Source: Paenibacillus sp. FSL H8-0548 (GTDB lineage Bacteria > Bacillota > Bacilli > Paenibacillales > Paenibacillaceae). From it: DNA of 64,000 bases. Where the stretch lies: assembly GCF_038630985.1 (NCBI RefSeq), contig NZ_CP152049.1:4607501-4671500 (forward strand). The letters run 5' to 3'. How positions within the stretch are numbered: the stretch's first letter is position 1; each line of letters starts with the position of its first letter. A model generated the notes under the pieces. The model did no database searches. It was not told the origin of the DNA and was given only the letters and a program-made list of their open reading frames with translations. Shown in pieces: positions 18,701 to 26,646 of the stretch. Position numbers and translations under genes: made by a program.

Positions 18701-20197
18701 GTTCAACTTCAGGACACCGTCATGAATATCGGTCACCATATCCAGCTTGTCGATGTGCGCTGCGGCAACAGGCTCTAGCCATACGGTCTGCCAGATGCCC
18801 GACGCTGAAGTATACCAAATGCCGCCTAGCTTTTTAACCGTTTGCTTGCCAACCGCTTGGTCTGCACCCATATCCGTCTCATCAAGCACATGAACGATAA
18901 GCTCATTGTCGCCTGGGACAAGATAATCGGTTATGTCAAAGCTAAAGGAAGTATAACCGCCCTTGTGATTGCCTACCTCTTGACCATTCACATAGACCGT
19001 TGCCAAATAATCAACTGCGCCAAAATTAATTTTGACACGCTGCCCGCTCCAATTGTCAGGAATGGTGAAGGAACGTTTATACCACATCAGATCCTCCACG
19101 CGATTAATGCCCGAGAGCTTCGCTTCTGCCGCAAAGGGAACGACAATTTTTTCTTTCAGCGTTTGGCCGAAAGGTACTGCCTCGCCCTTCCTAGCCGCTT
19201 GAAACTCCCACTCGCCATTCAGATTGCTCCAAGCCTCCCGCGCTAATTGAGGTCTTGGATATTCCGGCAGCACATTTTGGACATCCACATCCTCTGCCCA
19301 TGGCGACATGATCTGATATTTCGAGCCATTCACGAGCGGCTTATCGAAGCCTGCTACGACAACGCCTACCAGCGTTTCCAGACCGCCTTGCCCGTCATAA
19401 ATAACTTTGACATTTCCTGCATCCTTCGAATACAGCGCTTGCTGCAGCGTAACGACAACGATCTTGTCATTGCCTTCCTTCAAAGCGACAGAGGCGATAG
19501 GCAAGCTGCCTGACTCTATATTCAGCTTTAGATGATTGATCAGCTCTGCGGATACAGGCTTTAATGAATTTTCAAACAGCAGCTCAGCGTGGATACCATC
19601 CTCCTGTACCATTCCGCCAGGTACAAAGCCGTCAGGCAAATAAAACGCTTTTGAAGGGACGGCTTCCTTCGTTACGCTGGGGCTCGCCCAGTACATATGC
19701 ATATTAGAGCCGCCATTGTCCTCAAAAAACTCAAGCTTCATGCTGTATTTCTGTCCTGCGACTAGCTTTACTGGCATCGAGGTTTGTTCTTTGTCCCAAT
19801 CGGCAACCCAATGATCGATGGTTAGCTTCTCGTCAATCCAAAGCCGGAAACCATTATCTGCTGTAATATAAAAGGTATAGTCCTCCGAAAATTCAGGCTG
19901 GATAAATCCCGTCCACCGTATACCAACACGATTTTCTTGTCCTGTGAACATTTTTATCGCTGGTTCAAGATTTGAAATGTCCAAATGCGGATCAAAACCT
20001 ACTCCCTTAAAGGTTTCAAACGTAAAGTTAGGCCCCCCTCCTACTGTGTAATATTCCGACTTCAGTCCATGATATTGAGGAGCTGTCTCTGCTTCTGCCG
20101 CTGCAGCGCGCGGTACAAATGAAAAAGCGGATGAGACAATACTAAAAACCATAGTAATTGCAAGCAGCATACTTATTGATTTTTTTCTTGTTAACAT
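15701..20197 (-). CDS. Secreted multimodular GH2 glycosidase with PA14, FIVAR, cohesin and dockerin modules
   Basis: Extracellular enzyme of 1498 aa from the ATG preceded by GGAGG; the frame opens 36 bp earlier. Order: signal peptide (1-34), PA14 carbohydrate-binding module (~40-185), GH2 sugar-binding, immunoglobulin and TIM-barrel domains (~285-850), FIVAR (~866-932), concanavalin-like sandwich (~950-1136), FIVAR (~1140-1210), cohesin (~1222-1356), FIVAR (~1362-1436), dockerin (~1440-1498). The GH2 acid/base is E705 in FNEGWG and the nucleophile E771 in LGEYGG. The dockerin has two Ca-binding loops (DINNDQKVTIGDL and DLNGDGIVDIVDI). Beta-galactosidase or a related exo-activity is likely; the substrate is not readable. 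It is last in an operon with a GH127 enzyme and an SLH-cohesin anchor. FIVAR, cohesin and dockerin modules also occur together in clostridial toxin-like glycosidases. Confidence 0.88.
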   Translation of the reverse strand: MLTRKKSISMLLAITMVFSIVSSAFSFVPRAAAAEAETAPQYHGLKSEYYTVGGGPNFTFETFKGVGFDPHLDISNLEPAIKMFTGQENRVGIRWTGFIQPEFSEDYTFYITADNGFRLWIDEKLTIDHWVADWDKEQTSMPVKLVAGQKYSMKLEFFEDNGGSNMHMYWASPSVTKEAVPSKAFYLPDGFVPGGMVQEDGIHAELLFENSLKPVSAELINHLKLNIESGSLPIASVALKEGNDKIVVVTLQQALYSKDAGNVKVIYDGQGGLETLVGVVVAGFDKPLVNGSKYQIMSPWAEDVDVQNVLPEYPRPQLAREAWSNLNGEWEFQAARKGEAVPFGQTLKEKIVVPFAAEAKLSGINRVEDLMWYKRSFTIPDNWSGQRVKINFGAVDYLATVYVNGQEVGNHKGGYTSFSFDITDYLVPGDNELIVHVLDETDMGADQAVGKQTVKKLGGIWYTSASGIWQTVWLEPVAAAHIDKLDMVTDIHDGVLKLNVAGSGIQGQTVEAVVFSNGQIIGSAAGAVGAEINVPVPNARLWSPDDPYLYDLKVYLKAGAQTVDEVSSYFGMREIKLGKVDGITRPLLNGEFVFQMGPLDQGYWPDGIYTAPTDEALRFDIEAVKRVGMNTIRKHIKIEPARWYYWADKLGVLVWQDMPSLEDRQDKKGSDITQPTKTQWFAEYKEMVDQLRSVTSIVVWTVFNEGWGQFDQGGQQTRDATAYVKGLDSTRLVNSTSGWWDAGAGDLLDMHRYPGPGSPEPSDTRAAVLGEYGGLGLHVPGHEWSPLVFSYQLMNSKEQLTSTYIAYINTIKQLKETGLSAAIYTQITDVEYEINGLLSYDRKVEKMDFDLITKAHHELIGTVTAADLLAEIAKAEASLQHAKAGNGAGEYKQAVQDAYRSAVQSARDAAEKPNVRPDELQTAMKSLQNAREQWFISVNDPIPASSTVDPFAAAVLDKAWTVFKADNSKWSLTGKPGFLSLETSAGDTFQGQNNLSNIFLKDAPSGDFVITAKVEAPVSRNFQQAGLFIWQNEDNYVKLGHVWDTEGASGKSLETAYEKNAKYVKATNMASHPGYDTSYLQMKKVGNVVSTFYWDGIAWKPAADPMTVDLSNLKVGFYGLSSTDKVAIHANFDYFSVGPVETVDKATLQSTVAAAELEHDKAVVGTEPGQYSQASKIAFAAAIAAANGVLVDMNVNQSAVEAAVTALNEASAVFAASVIPAASDEPTAVITGAAQVKAGEAFDLNVALSKITAEKFQTLYAQILTISFDPNLLELSGASSLKEGFGIVEQKLIEPGKVRIIAAGQGSGIAANTEWLKLSFLTKAAAASSLAEISIGNIEVANHLGNELMVTGAAHTVQIGAYVDLTALKAAIAAAEATYNGATAGTQPGQYPAAAKAALGQAISKAQTAAANPDTSEEQVKTAITELNDAVSVFKASVISGDINNDQKVTIGDLAIVASVYGKKSTDADWSQYKKSDLNGDGIVDIVDIAMLARWILG

Positions 20198-20275
20198 AAA
20201 TTGAACCTCCAATAAATCATAGTAATAAAGCATCCTTTATAAGGAGGAAGTGATGTCCCTTCCTCCCAGATTCAT

Positions 20276-23200
20276 TTACCCAATGATTAGTCTTGAAAGT
20301 ATAGCTAGATCTGCAATATCCACTTTACCGTCGTGATTTAAATCTGCCTTCTGGTACTGCGCCCAATTCGGCTGATCGCTAGCTTTGCCATAGGCCGCAG
20401 CTACAATAGCAAGATCGCCGACTGATATTCTGCTATCACCGTTCACATCTCCAGATAACGATGATGCAGCCGCTATTTGTATTTTGTGATTAGCATCATT
20501 AAACGTAAGCTTAGCCCCATTGCCACTCTCAAAGGTAGTGCCCGTTAAGGTAACAATTGCTTCTCCCGCTTCCTGCAACACACTCGTTTGGAAGGTCAGC
20601 TTCAGCGAATCACCGTTAGCAGCCAAGCCTTCTCCTTGCGCAGTAACTAGAATACGAACCTTTCCAGGTTCAAGCTCTTGCCGCTCGATCACACTCTCTC
20701 CTGCTTTAAGCGAGGATACGCCGGCAAGGCTTAACTTTTCAGAATCAAAGTTAACCGTAATATCCTGAACATTAACATTTTGATAAGCGCTGTCTATTAT
20801 CCCGCTCACCCCAAATGAGAGATCGATCATTTGCCCGCTCTGCGCATTTGCAGCGCCTGTTAGCTTTGCCACCGGCTCTTCCACAGGCTCTAGAACTTCA
20901 GGTTTTAATTCAGATAAGGCAATATAGTCGAGCTCATAAAAGCCCGCGCTTGCGCCTGTTCCCCTCATGAACTTAATCGAGTTAACGCCTTCTTTCAGCT
21001 CAACGTTTACGCTCGTTGCCATAAATCTGCCCCAGTTGATCGTTCCTGCGAGCTTAGCAGATAGCTCCTGATCATCATTTACGACGATTTTCGCTGTCGC
21101 TGGCTGGTAGTCATTTGTGCGCTGAGCGTACCAAAAGAACATTTTATACGCCCCAGCTTTTGGAGCATTTACTTGATCGAAGTTAACATAGCTATCTGCG
21201 TAATCGATTCCGCCTACGTAGCTTGATTCGGATGCATAGACATTATTTGTGCGTGCTTCCGTTTTAAACAGCTGAGCCTTCTCTGCTTCATATTTAGCAG
21301 GCTGTGTGTCCATATCGTCAGTTGCCTCAGGGAAATAAGTCACCCGCAGATTTTCTGCCCCGAAAGGCACAAGCGTAATATTTTCGGTAGCCTCTGCGGA
21401 GTAAACTGGTCCGACTGGCGGCTCTGCCGCTGACACACCGTTATTCGCTTTGCCCCATGACGGTATTCGCTTCCCTTTAGCTATGAGCTTAATCGGAGTC
21501 GTCTCCTGTATGAATGGATTTTCCGGCATCGGAGACGTGATCACTTCGATCGATGCGGCAGGATTTTCGCGATCAATCAATAGTCCATAATTCCACGGCG
21601 ATGCGGCATGAATGTTATATTCCTTAAACCCAGGTGCATTTACTTGAGGCGCTGGATTGAATTGCTCCACCCAGTTTTCTTCGATTTTCAAAGAGAACAC
21701 GAGTGGTCCGCGCTCAATTCCAATAGAATTGTTTACCCATGTTGAGGTTTTGATTTCCATTGGTACAGTGAGTACAACGGTATCTCCCTTTTCCCATGTA
21801 CGATCAATCGTGAAATATTGTCCAGATTTCACCGCTTGCTGCGGCTGCCCGTTCACGGTGATGGTTGCCTTTTCCGTCCAGCTTGGAATTCGCAGCTTAA
21901 GCGGGAACTTAACACTCTCCGACGCTTCTTCGATCGTAAAGCGAATTTGATCCTCAAACGGATAATTCGTCGTTTCTTTTACCGTAATATTTGCCCCTTT
22001 AATTTTTGCTGAGACGCGGCTAGGCCCGTATGCGATGACACCAAGCCCCCCATCTCCTGTGCCCGACCACATATCCTTCACAAAATACGGCCAGCCCATA
22101 TGCAAATTAAAGCGACAGCAAGGGAATCCCGAATAAGGTGATTGTACTGTGCCGTTCCCATAATTTTGCTTAAAGCCATTATCAGTAGGTGAGCTCTGTA
22201 CTTGATTAGGCAGTGAGAAATATTGATGAGTCTTAATATCCTTGCTCATGGCTCCTGGAAGCGAGTTGAATGTAATTTTCTCCAGTGCGTCCCCCATAGA
22301 AGGATCACCCGTTATCATCGCCGCAACAGCATTGCTGTGTATCCTCTCTACAATGGCACAAAGCTCAACCCCTTGCGTCGAGGATAGTCCAGCCAGCATT
22401 TCTGTTCCCGAATTCATTCCAGTAATTTGGTTATGTGACTGATCCAAATGCTCTACACCTGCATGAAAAGCATCCCTGTCCGCTTCATCCTTCGATAATT
22501 GATAATAAATAGCTGGTGTCTTAATGGATTCATTCACATTGACCGTATGCTGTGAGTAAAAATCTGCAGGATTGCTCTTGGCCGCTTCGAGAAAATTGTT
22601 GTTAGTTAAAATATCAGTCACATCTGTGCCTTGAGTATTAAGCTTTTCTGCCAATTGAAGCAGGAAGGCATCTTCAGTGCGGTTATAAAGCCAAAGCACA
22701 ACATTTAAATTGTCCCCGCTGCGTATTTGTCCCCAATCCCGTAAAGGTCGCTGATCCAAGTGGCTGTGCTGGTATTGAAAATAATTCGTTAAGAAGGAGA
22801 TGACCCGCTCATCGTTTGTCGCCTCGTAATAATCCTTCAACACATAAATGGCTACCATTCGCGGCCACCAGTCATTATCACTGGCAGGACCGAAGAAGCC
22901 GTCATCACGCTGGCTCTCCAGCATCCAGTTGACCCACTTCTGAGACTTCGCAATCAGGTCCGGATCATTCAGTGTATAGGCTAGTGCGATTAAGCCCTTC
23001 ACATAATAAATGGGGCGTTCCCAGTTCGACTCCGGTGCCGTGCCGCCTAGCCATTCCGAATTGGTGTTTAGCTCGCCGTACAAATCTTCCGCATAGCCTG
23101 TTGCTCCTTCCTTCATGAGCTCAAGCTGTTTAAGCAGCCATCCTTCCGCCTTTACAGAGCCTAAAGGGAGAGGTAGGAATGGTGTTTGAAGCAGCGGCTC

Positions 23201-24424
23201 CTTATTGGCAACAGGCTCCTTAAACGACTCGGATGGAACATAATAATCACTGGCAATAAAGTTGTCGAAAAGAGGCTTAGCGCCGTCATCCCATAAGCCG
23301 ATGCCGCCTGAAGCAAATTGCCCGCTATCGTCGTCATAGTATTCCAGAGCCGCGTTGTGCATATCATCCAAAAATACTTTAATCCCATTACCATAGGTAA
23401 CAACCTTCAACTGATAGAGCTTGCTCGTAGAGACTACATCCAATACTTTAACAACTTGGAGATCGGTCCATTCCTCGCTCAGACGGCGAAGAATCAGGCT
23501 CCCATCCCCTCTCAATCCCGCATAGTAGCCTTGAACTGATTTTCCTATTTCACTAGATTGGCTTCTAAACAAAAGCCCGGCAGCACCAGCTGTTGCCGTT
23601 AGCTGAACATCTGTCTCCACTGTAAAGTCATGAAACCGGGTATCTTTTACAAGCAGCGTTTGATTAGCTCCGTCACCAACCGTTACACCACCGGATTGCA
23701 GTTTCCAGTCCCCTTGACTCGCTTGCCAATTGGGGAGCGCTATTCCTTCGACCTCTGTATCAAACGAATCTGTGAATACAAGCTCTTGCTTGTCATCCCA
23801 TACTTGAAAAAGATCATACGTCGGCTGTGATTGATAGATTCTTGCGCCAACCTGTCCCTTTCCAAACATCGAGTCCGTTTGCTCTAAAACCAGCTGGTCA
23901 TTCACATAAAATTTAATCTGCGAGCCTTCAGCACTAACTTTAAATCGATAAACCGTGTTCGGATCAACGGTCAACTTTACACGCTTCAGCTCCGTCCAAT
24001 TGTTGTTCATTTGCCCTAGAAAAACGCTGCCGTTATCTTTAGCGGAAATGCCTGCATAATATCCCTTAACATTATCCGCGCCTGGCTCTGCGCTGACTGT
24101 GCGAAACAGTATGCCTGCATCTCCGTTGCGATTTGTGAAACTGATATCTGCTTCAACACTTCCATTCTCGAACTCCGCTTGCTTCACTAACGCTTTCGAA
24201 CCGGAGCCGCTCTCTACAGTCAGCTGTCCACTCGACGTTGACCAATTGCCGTCAATCACACTCCAATGATCATTAATAACGGATCTATTAAAATGATCTT
24301 CAAAAAATCCAGGTTCCTCTTCCGCTGAGGCATCCACGTGAACAGCAGGCAAAAACAAACTGACATACATGCTGATAATCAGCATGATGACCATTGGCGT
24401 TTTCAACTTTGCTCCGAATTTCAT
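20276..24424 (-). CDS. Secreted multimodular GH127-type beta-L-arabinofuranosidase with cohesin and dockerin
   Basis: A 1382-aa secreted enzyme. Order: signal peptide (1-33), two concanavalin/LamG-like sandwiches (~40-205, ~215-395), a GH127-family (DUF1680) catalytic domain (~415-1010), a CBM6/CBM35-like module (~1050-1180), cohesin (~1184-1324), dockerin (1325-1382). GH127 enzymes use a cysteine nucleophile held by a zinc site of one Glu and three Cys. The matching residues here are E687 and C689 in VELCAI and C769-C770 in FPCCRF, and I see no other cysteine in the protein. Dockerin Ca loops are DVNGDSRISVGDL and DLNHDGKVDIADL. Substrates of the family are beta-linked L-arabinofuranosides of plant cell walls, such as extensin glycans. 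Other clan members cleave other furanosides, so specificity is inferred. Confidence 0.85.
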   Translation of the reverse strand: MKFGAKLKTPMVIMLIISMYVSLFLPAVHVDASAEEEPGFFEDHFNRSVINDHWSVIDGNWSTSSGQLTVESGSGSKALVKQAEFENGSVEADISFTNRNGDAGILFRTVSAEPGADNVKGYYAGISAKDNGSVFLGQMNNNWTELKRVKLTVDPNTVYRFKVSAEGSQIKFYVNDQLVLEQTDSMFGKGQVGARIYQSQPTYDLFQVWDDKQELVFTDSFDTEVEGIALPNWQASQGDWKLQSGGVTVGDGANQTLLVKDTRFHDFTVETDVQLTATAGAAGLLFRSQSSEIGKSVQGYYAGLRGDGSLILRRLSEEWTDLQVVKVLDVVSTSKLYQLKVVTYGNGIKVFLDDMHNAALEYYDDDSGQFASGGIGLWDDGAKPLFDNFIASDYYVPSESFKEPVANKEPLLQTPFLPLPLGSVKAEGWLLKQLELMKEGATGYAEDLYGELNTNSEWLGGTAPESNWERPIYYVKGLIALAYTLNDPDLIAKSQKWVNWMLESQRDDGFFGPASDNDWWPRMVAIYVLKDYYEATNDERVISFLTNYFQYQHSHLDQRPLRDWGQIRSGDNLNVVLWLYNRTEDAFLLQLAEKLNTQGTDVTDILTNNNFLEAAKSNPADFYSQHTVNVNESIKTPAIYYQLSKDEADRDAFHAGVEHLDQSHNQITGMNSGTEMLAGLSSTQGVELCAIVERIHSNAVAAMITGDPSMGDALEKITFNSLPGAMSKDIKTHQYFSLPNQVQSSPTDNGFKQNYGNGTVQSPYSGFPCCRFNLHMGWPYFVKDMWSGTGDGGLGVIAYGPSRVSAKIKGANITVKETTNYPFEDQIRFTIEEASESVKFPLKLRIPSWTEKATITVNGQPQQAVKSGQYFTIDRTWEKGDTVVLTVPMEIKTSTWVNNSIGIERGPLVFSLKIEENWVEQFNPAPQVNAPGFKEYNIHAASPWNYGLLIDRENPAASIEVITSPMPENPFIQETTPIKLIAKGKRIPSWGKANNGVSAAEPPVGPVYSAEATENITLVPFGAENLRVTYFPEATDDMDTQPAKYEAEKAQLFKTEARTNNVYASESSYVGGIDYADSYVNFDQVNAPKAGAYKMFFWYAQRTNDYQPATAKIVVNDDQELSAKLAGTINWGRFMATSVNVELKEGVNSIKFMRGTGASAGFYELDYIALSELKPEVLEPVEEPVAKLTGAANAQSGQMIDLSFGVSGIIDSAYQNVNVQDITVNFDSEKLSLAGVSSLKAGESVIERQELEPGKVRILVTAQGEGLAANGDSLKLTFQTSVLQEAGEAIVTLTGTTFESGNGAKLTFNDANHKIQIAAASSLSGDVNGDSRISVGDLAIVAAAYGKASDQPNWAQYQKADLNHDGKVDIADLAILSRLIIG

Positions 24425-24514
24425 CTTGCTCCACTCCTTCAGACTTTGTTTTACAAGGCATAGGCAAGGCAGTGTTTAATCATCTGCTCGTCCCAAGAAG
24501 GCATCCTTCCCCTG

Positions 24515-25111
24515 TCACCTCCCCTCTGTTATTCGATCCAACTTGAGCTTGAATTCCAGAGGGTCTAGTAGATGAAAGGTATCAAGCACCGTTCCATCTG
24601 TATCAATAATGAATGTGGTTGGAAGTGCGTGCAGCTCGTATAAGTAAGAAGCGCGTTTATTAGCATCCAGCAGGTTTATAAAACCCCATTGATTTTGCTG
24701 TACAAATGCGCTAATATCGTCGGCTTGCTTCTCCTCCGAGGACAGGTTAATACCATAGAAGTCGATATTATTTTGATATGCCTCGTGCAGCCTCTTCATC
24801 GTTGGCGCCTCCACAGTGCAAGCCTCGCACCAGCTTGCCCAAAATTGCAGAACAATCGGTTTGCTATTCTCTCCTCCAATGGTGTACGTGTTGCCATCAA
24901 GCGCTTTTAATGTAACGATAGGAGCTTTGACACCTGCTGCGTCGCTGCGATGCAAAGCTGAGTCTTGGTCCACGCTTAAGATACGCTCCAGAGAGGCAGC
25001 ATTTAGCTTCGATCCCTCTTTGCTGCTAGAATGACTAGAATAAAAGATTAAAGCTGTACCAAAGGCAGTAGCCAGCACCAGCGCTGCAACAGTCCAAATC
25101 GAGGCTTTCAT
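24515..25111 (-). CDS. TlpA/ResA-like extracytoplasmic thiol-disulfide oxidoreductase
   Basis: A 198-aa thioredoxin-fold protein tethered by one N-terminal helix (about residues 5-25, no lipobox), so the active site faces outside. The redox motif is WCEAC (C95, C98), within VLQFWASWCEACTVEAPTM. The cis-Pro loop lies in LHALPTTFIIDTDG. A ~40-residue insert before strand 3 is typical of TlpA/ResA. Usual roles are reduction of apocytochrome c or other exported thiols, with electrons delivered by CcdA. No cytochrome or ccdA gene is nearby. Instead it sits between a cohesin anchor gene (30 bp away) and a zinc-thiolate GH127 gene (90 bp away), so a role in keeping the GH127 cysteines reduced is plausible but unproven. 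Confidence 0.85.
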   Translation of the reverse strand: MKASIWTVAALVLATAFGTALIFYSSHSSSKEGSKLNAASLERILSVDQDSALHRSDAAGVKAPIVTLKALDGNTYTIGGENSKPIVLQFWASWCEACTVEAPTMKRLHEAYQNNIDFYGINLSSEEKQADDISAFVQQNQWGFINLLDANKRASYLYELHALPTTFIIDTDGTVLDTFHLLDPLEFKLKLDRITEGR

Positions 25112-25141
25112 CCACTCTACTCCTCCCTGCTTAATTCTCTA

Positions 25142-26158
25142 TTATTTCAAATCAATTAAGGAGAGCAGCAGTGTTACTGCCTCAGCACGTGTCGCTATTG
25201 CGTTAGGAACGAATTGATTCGCGCCCCTCCCTTTCAGAATGCCTGCTTCGGCAGCCATTGCTACTGAAGGCTGCGCCCATGCTGGGATATCTTCAGCGTC
25301 AGCAAAAGTTGGTTTTTTAGCCGGATCAACTTCCCACTTCAGTGCTCGAGTAATCATTACAGCAATTTCACTGCGTTTAATTGGTGTGCTAGCCCGGAAC
25401 GTATCATCCTCATAGCCGGTAATAATGCCCGCATTCACCGCAGCTGTTACATAACCAACTGCCCATGCCGGTATGCTCCCAGTATCCTTAAACGATAAGC
25501 TCTCACTTATCTCTGTCGGCATCGAAAGAGCTCGAGCTAGCATTGCCGCAAACTCAGCTCGAGTTACTAGTGAATTGGGACGGAATGTACCATCCGTATA
25601 GCCGTTAACGAAACCAAGCTCCACAGCTCGTTCAATTGACGTTGCAGCCCAGTGTCCCGCAACATCCTTAAAAGAAATATTCACTCCTTCAAGCTGTACC
25701 TCGAATTTCATTTTAGGCTCCAATGTGACGGACTCCATTGCACTATTTACGAGCTTCACAGCGGTAAGATTTATGACCGCTTTTCCCTTTCCTAAAGCTG
25801 AAAAGTTCAAGCTGCCTAACGTAATTTTCCCATTGTCGCCTGTTTTTGGGCCTATTTTGGTCGAGGCGTATATCACTTGGCTGTCTTCAACAATAGGTTT
25901 AATAGAATAGCCTGTAATGCTTGAGCTCGCACTCTCGAAACGGAGCTGCTTGGTATCAAATTCCACCTTTAGCTCAAACGCGTACACATCCTTTAATTTA
26001 TCTCCTGTAATGTCGATCCTAATTTGCTTGTCCTGCTTATGCTGCGAAAGAATAAACACTGGCGCGTCAGCAGATGCTGCCCCTGCCAAGCTGGCGAGCA
26101 CTGAGGACAGCAATAAAACTGATAAAACAGCAAGAATAAAACGCTTACAATTCGTCAT
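25142..26158 (-). CDS. Cell-surface anchoring protein with cohesin domain and three SLH repeats
   Basis: A 338-aa exported protein. After a signal peptide (1-29, ending GAASA) comes one cohesin-like beta-sandwich (~31-158), with FELKVEFDTKQLRFESA and the hydrophobic close GKAVINLTAVKLV. Three SLH repeats follow (~163-215, ~222-275, ~283-338), each starting F-K/A-D and carrying TRAE or KRSE, the motif that binds pyruvylated secondary cell-wall polymer. This is the layout of a cellulosome anchoring protein: the SLH repeats hold it to the wall and the cohesin receives a dockerin. It is the first gene of an operon whose last two genes encode dockerin-bearing enzymes, which makes them its likely cargo. 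The pairing itself is inferred. A GC-rich hairpin and T tract separate it from the upstream operon. Confidence 0.85.
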   Translation of the reverse strand: MTNCKRFILAVLSVLLLSSVLASLAGAASADAPVFILSQHKQDKQIRIDITGDKLKDVYAFELKVEFDTKQLRFESASSSITGYSIKPIVEDSQVIYASTKIGPKTGDNGKITLGSLNFSALGKGKAVINLTAVKLVNSAMESVTLEPKMKFEVQLEGVNISFKDVAGHWAATSIERAVELGFVNGYTDGTFRPNSLVTRAEFAAMLARALSMPTEISESLSFKDTGSIPAWAVGYVTAAVNAGIITGYEDDTFRASTPIKRSEIAVMITRALKWEVDPAKKPTFADAEDIPAWAQPSVAMAAEAGILKGRGANQFVPNAIATRAEAVTLLLSLIDLK

Positions 26159-26302
26159 TGGAATCGTCCTTTCTATTAGGTGGAATGTGAAACCTAGCTC
26201 AACTAGCTACATTGTACAAACATAAATTAAGAAAGTATTTACAATATTAAGCAAAAATTTAAGGTTTTCAGCATTTATTTGCGACCATGACGATAGAAGA
26301 AA

Positions 26303-26341
26303 CAAAAAAAGCCGCTCTCCGATAAAACGGAAAGCGGCCCT
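26303..26341 (-). terminator. Terminator after the GH51 operon
   Basis: On the minus strand GCCGCTTTCCG pairs with CGGAGAGCGGC and is followed by TTTTTTTG, 20 bp after the stop of the Cys-rich protein gene. It insulates the cohesin operon, whose first gene starts 145 bp further on. Confidence 0.88.
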
Positions 26342-26361
26342 TCATCCATATAATATTGTTC

Positions 26362-26634
26362 CTACGCGTATTTCGCCCAGCGGCTGTCGCCCGGCTTTGG
26401 ACAAGCTCGATCCTTGTATTTAGCAGCAATTCTTACGAAGCAGCCGCATATCGAACACGTCGTGCCATATTGAAACTTTGGACAGCCGCTGCATTCTGCA
26501 AGCCGCCGTTCATACACATCATTGGGTACGCTAATGTCAGTTTGGAACATCGGCGCTGCCAATATACGATCAATCTGCTCGTCTGTTACACGGTATTCGT
26601 CACGACAGCCCTTGCACTGACTTTTGCTGCTCAT
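26362..26634 (-). CDS. Small Cys-rich protein (DUF6171-like)
   Basis: A 90-aa cytoplasmic protein with eight or so cysteines in paired CxxC-type motifs: CKGCRDEY near the N-terminus, then CSGCPKFQYGTTCSICGCF, and a final CPKPGDSRWAKY. The pattern suggests binding of one or two zinc ions. It resembles a family annotated as DUF6171 in Paenibacillaceae; no function is known to me. It starts 12 bp after the GH51 stop codon and ends at a strong terminator, so it is the second gene of a two-gene transcript. The link to arabinose metabolism may be only positional. Confidence 0.75.
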   Translation of the reverse strand: MSSKSQCKGCRDEYRVTDEQIDRILAAPMFQTDISVPNDVYERRLAECSGCPKFQYGTTCSICGCFVRIAAKYKDRACPKPGDSRWAKYA

Positions 26635-26646
26635 CTAAAGGCTTCC

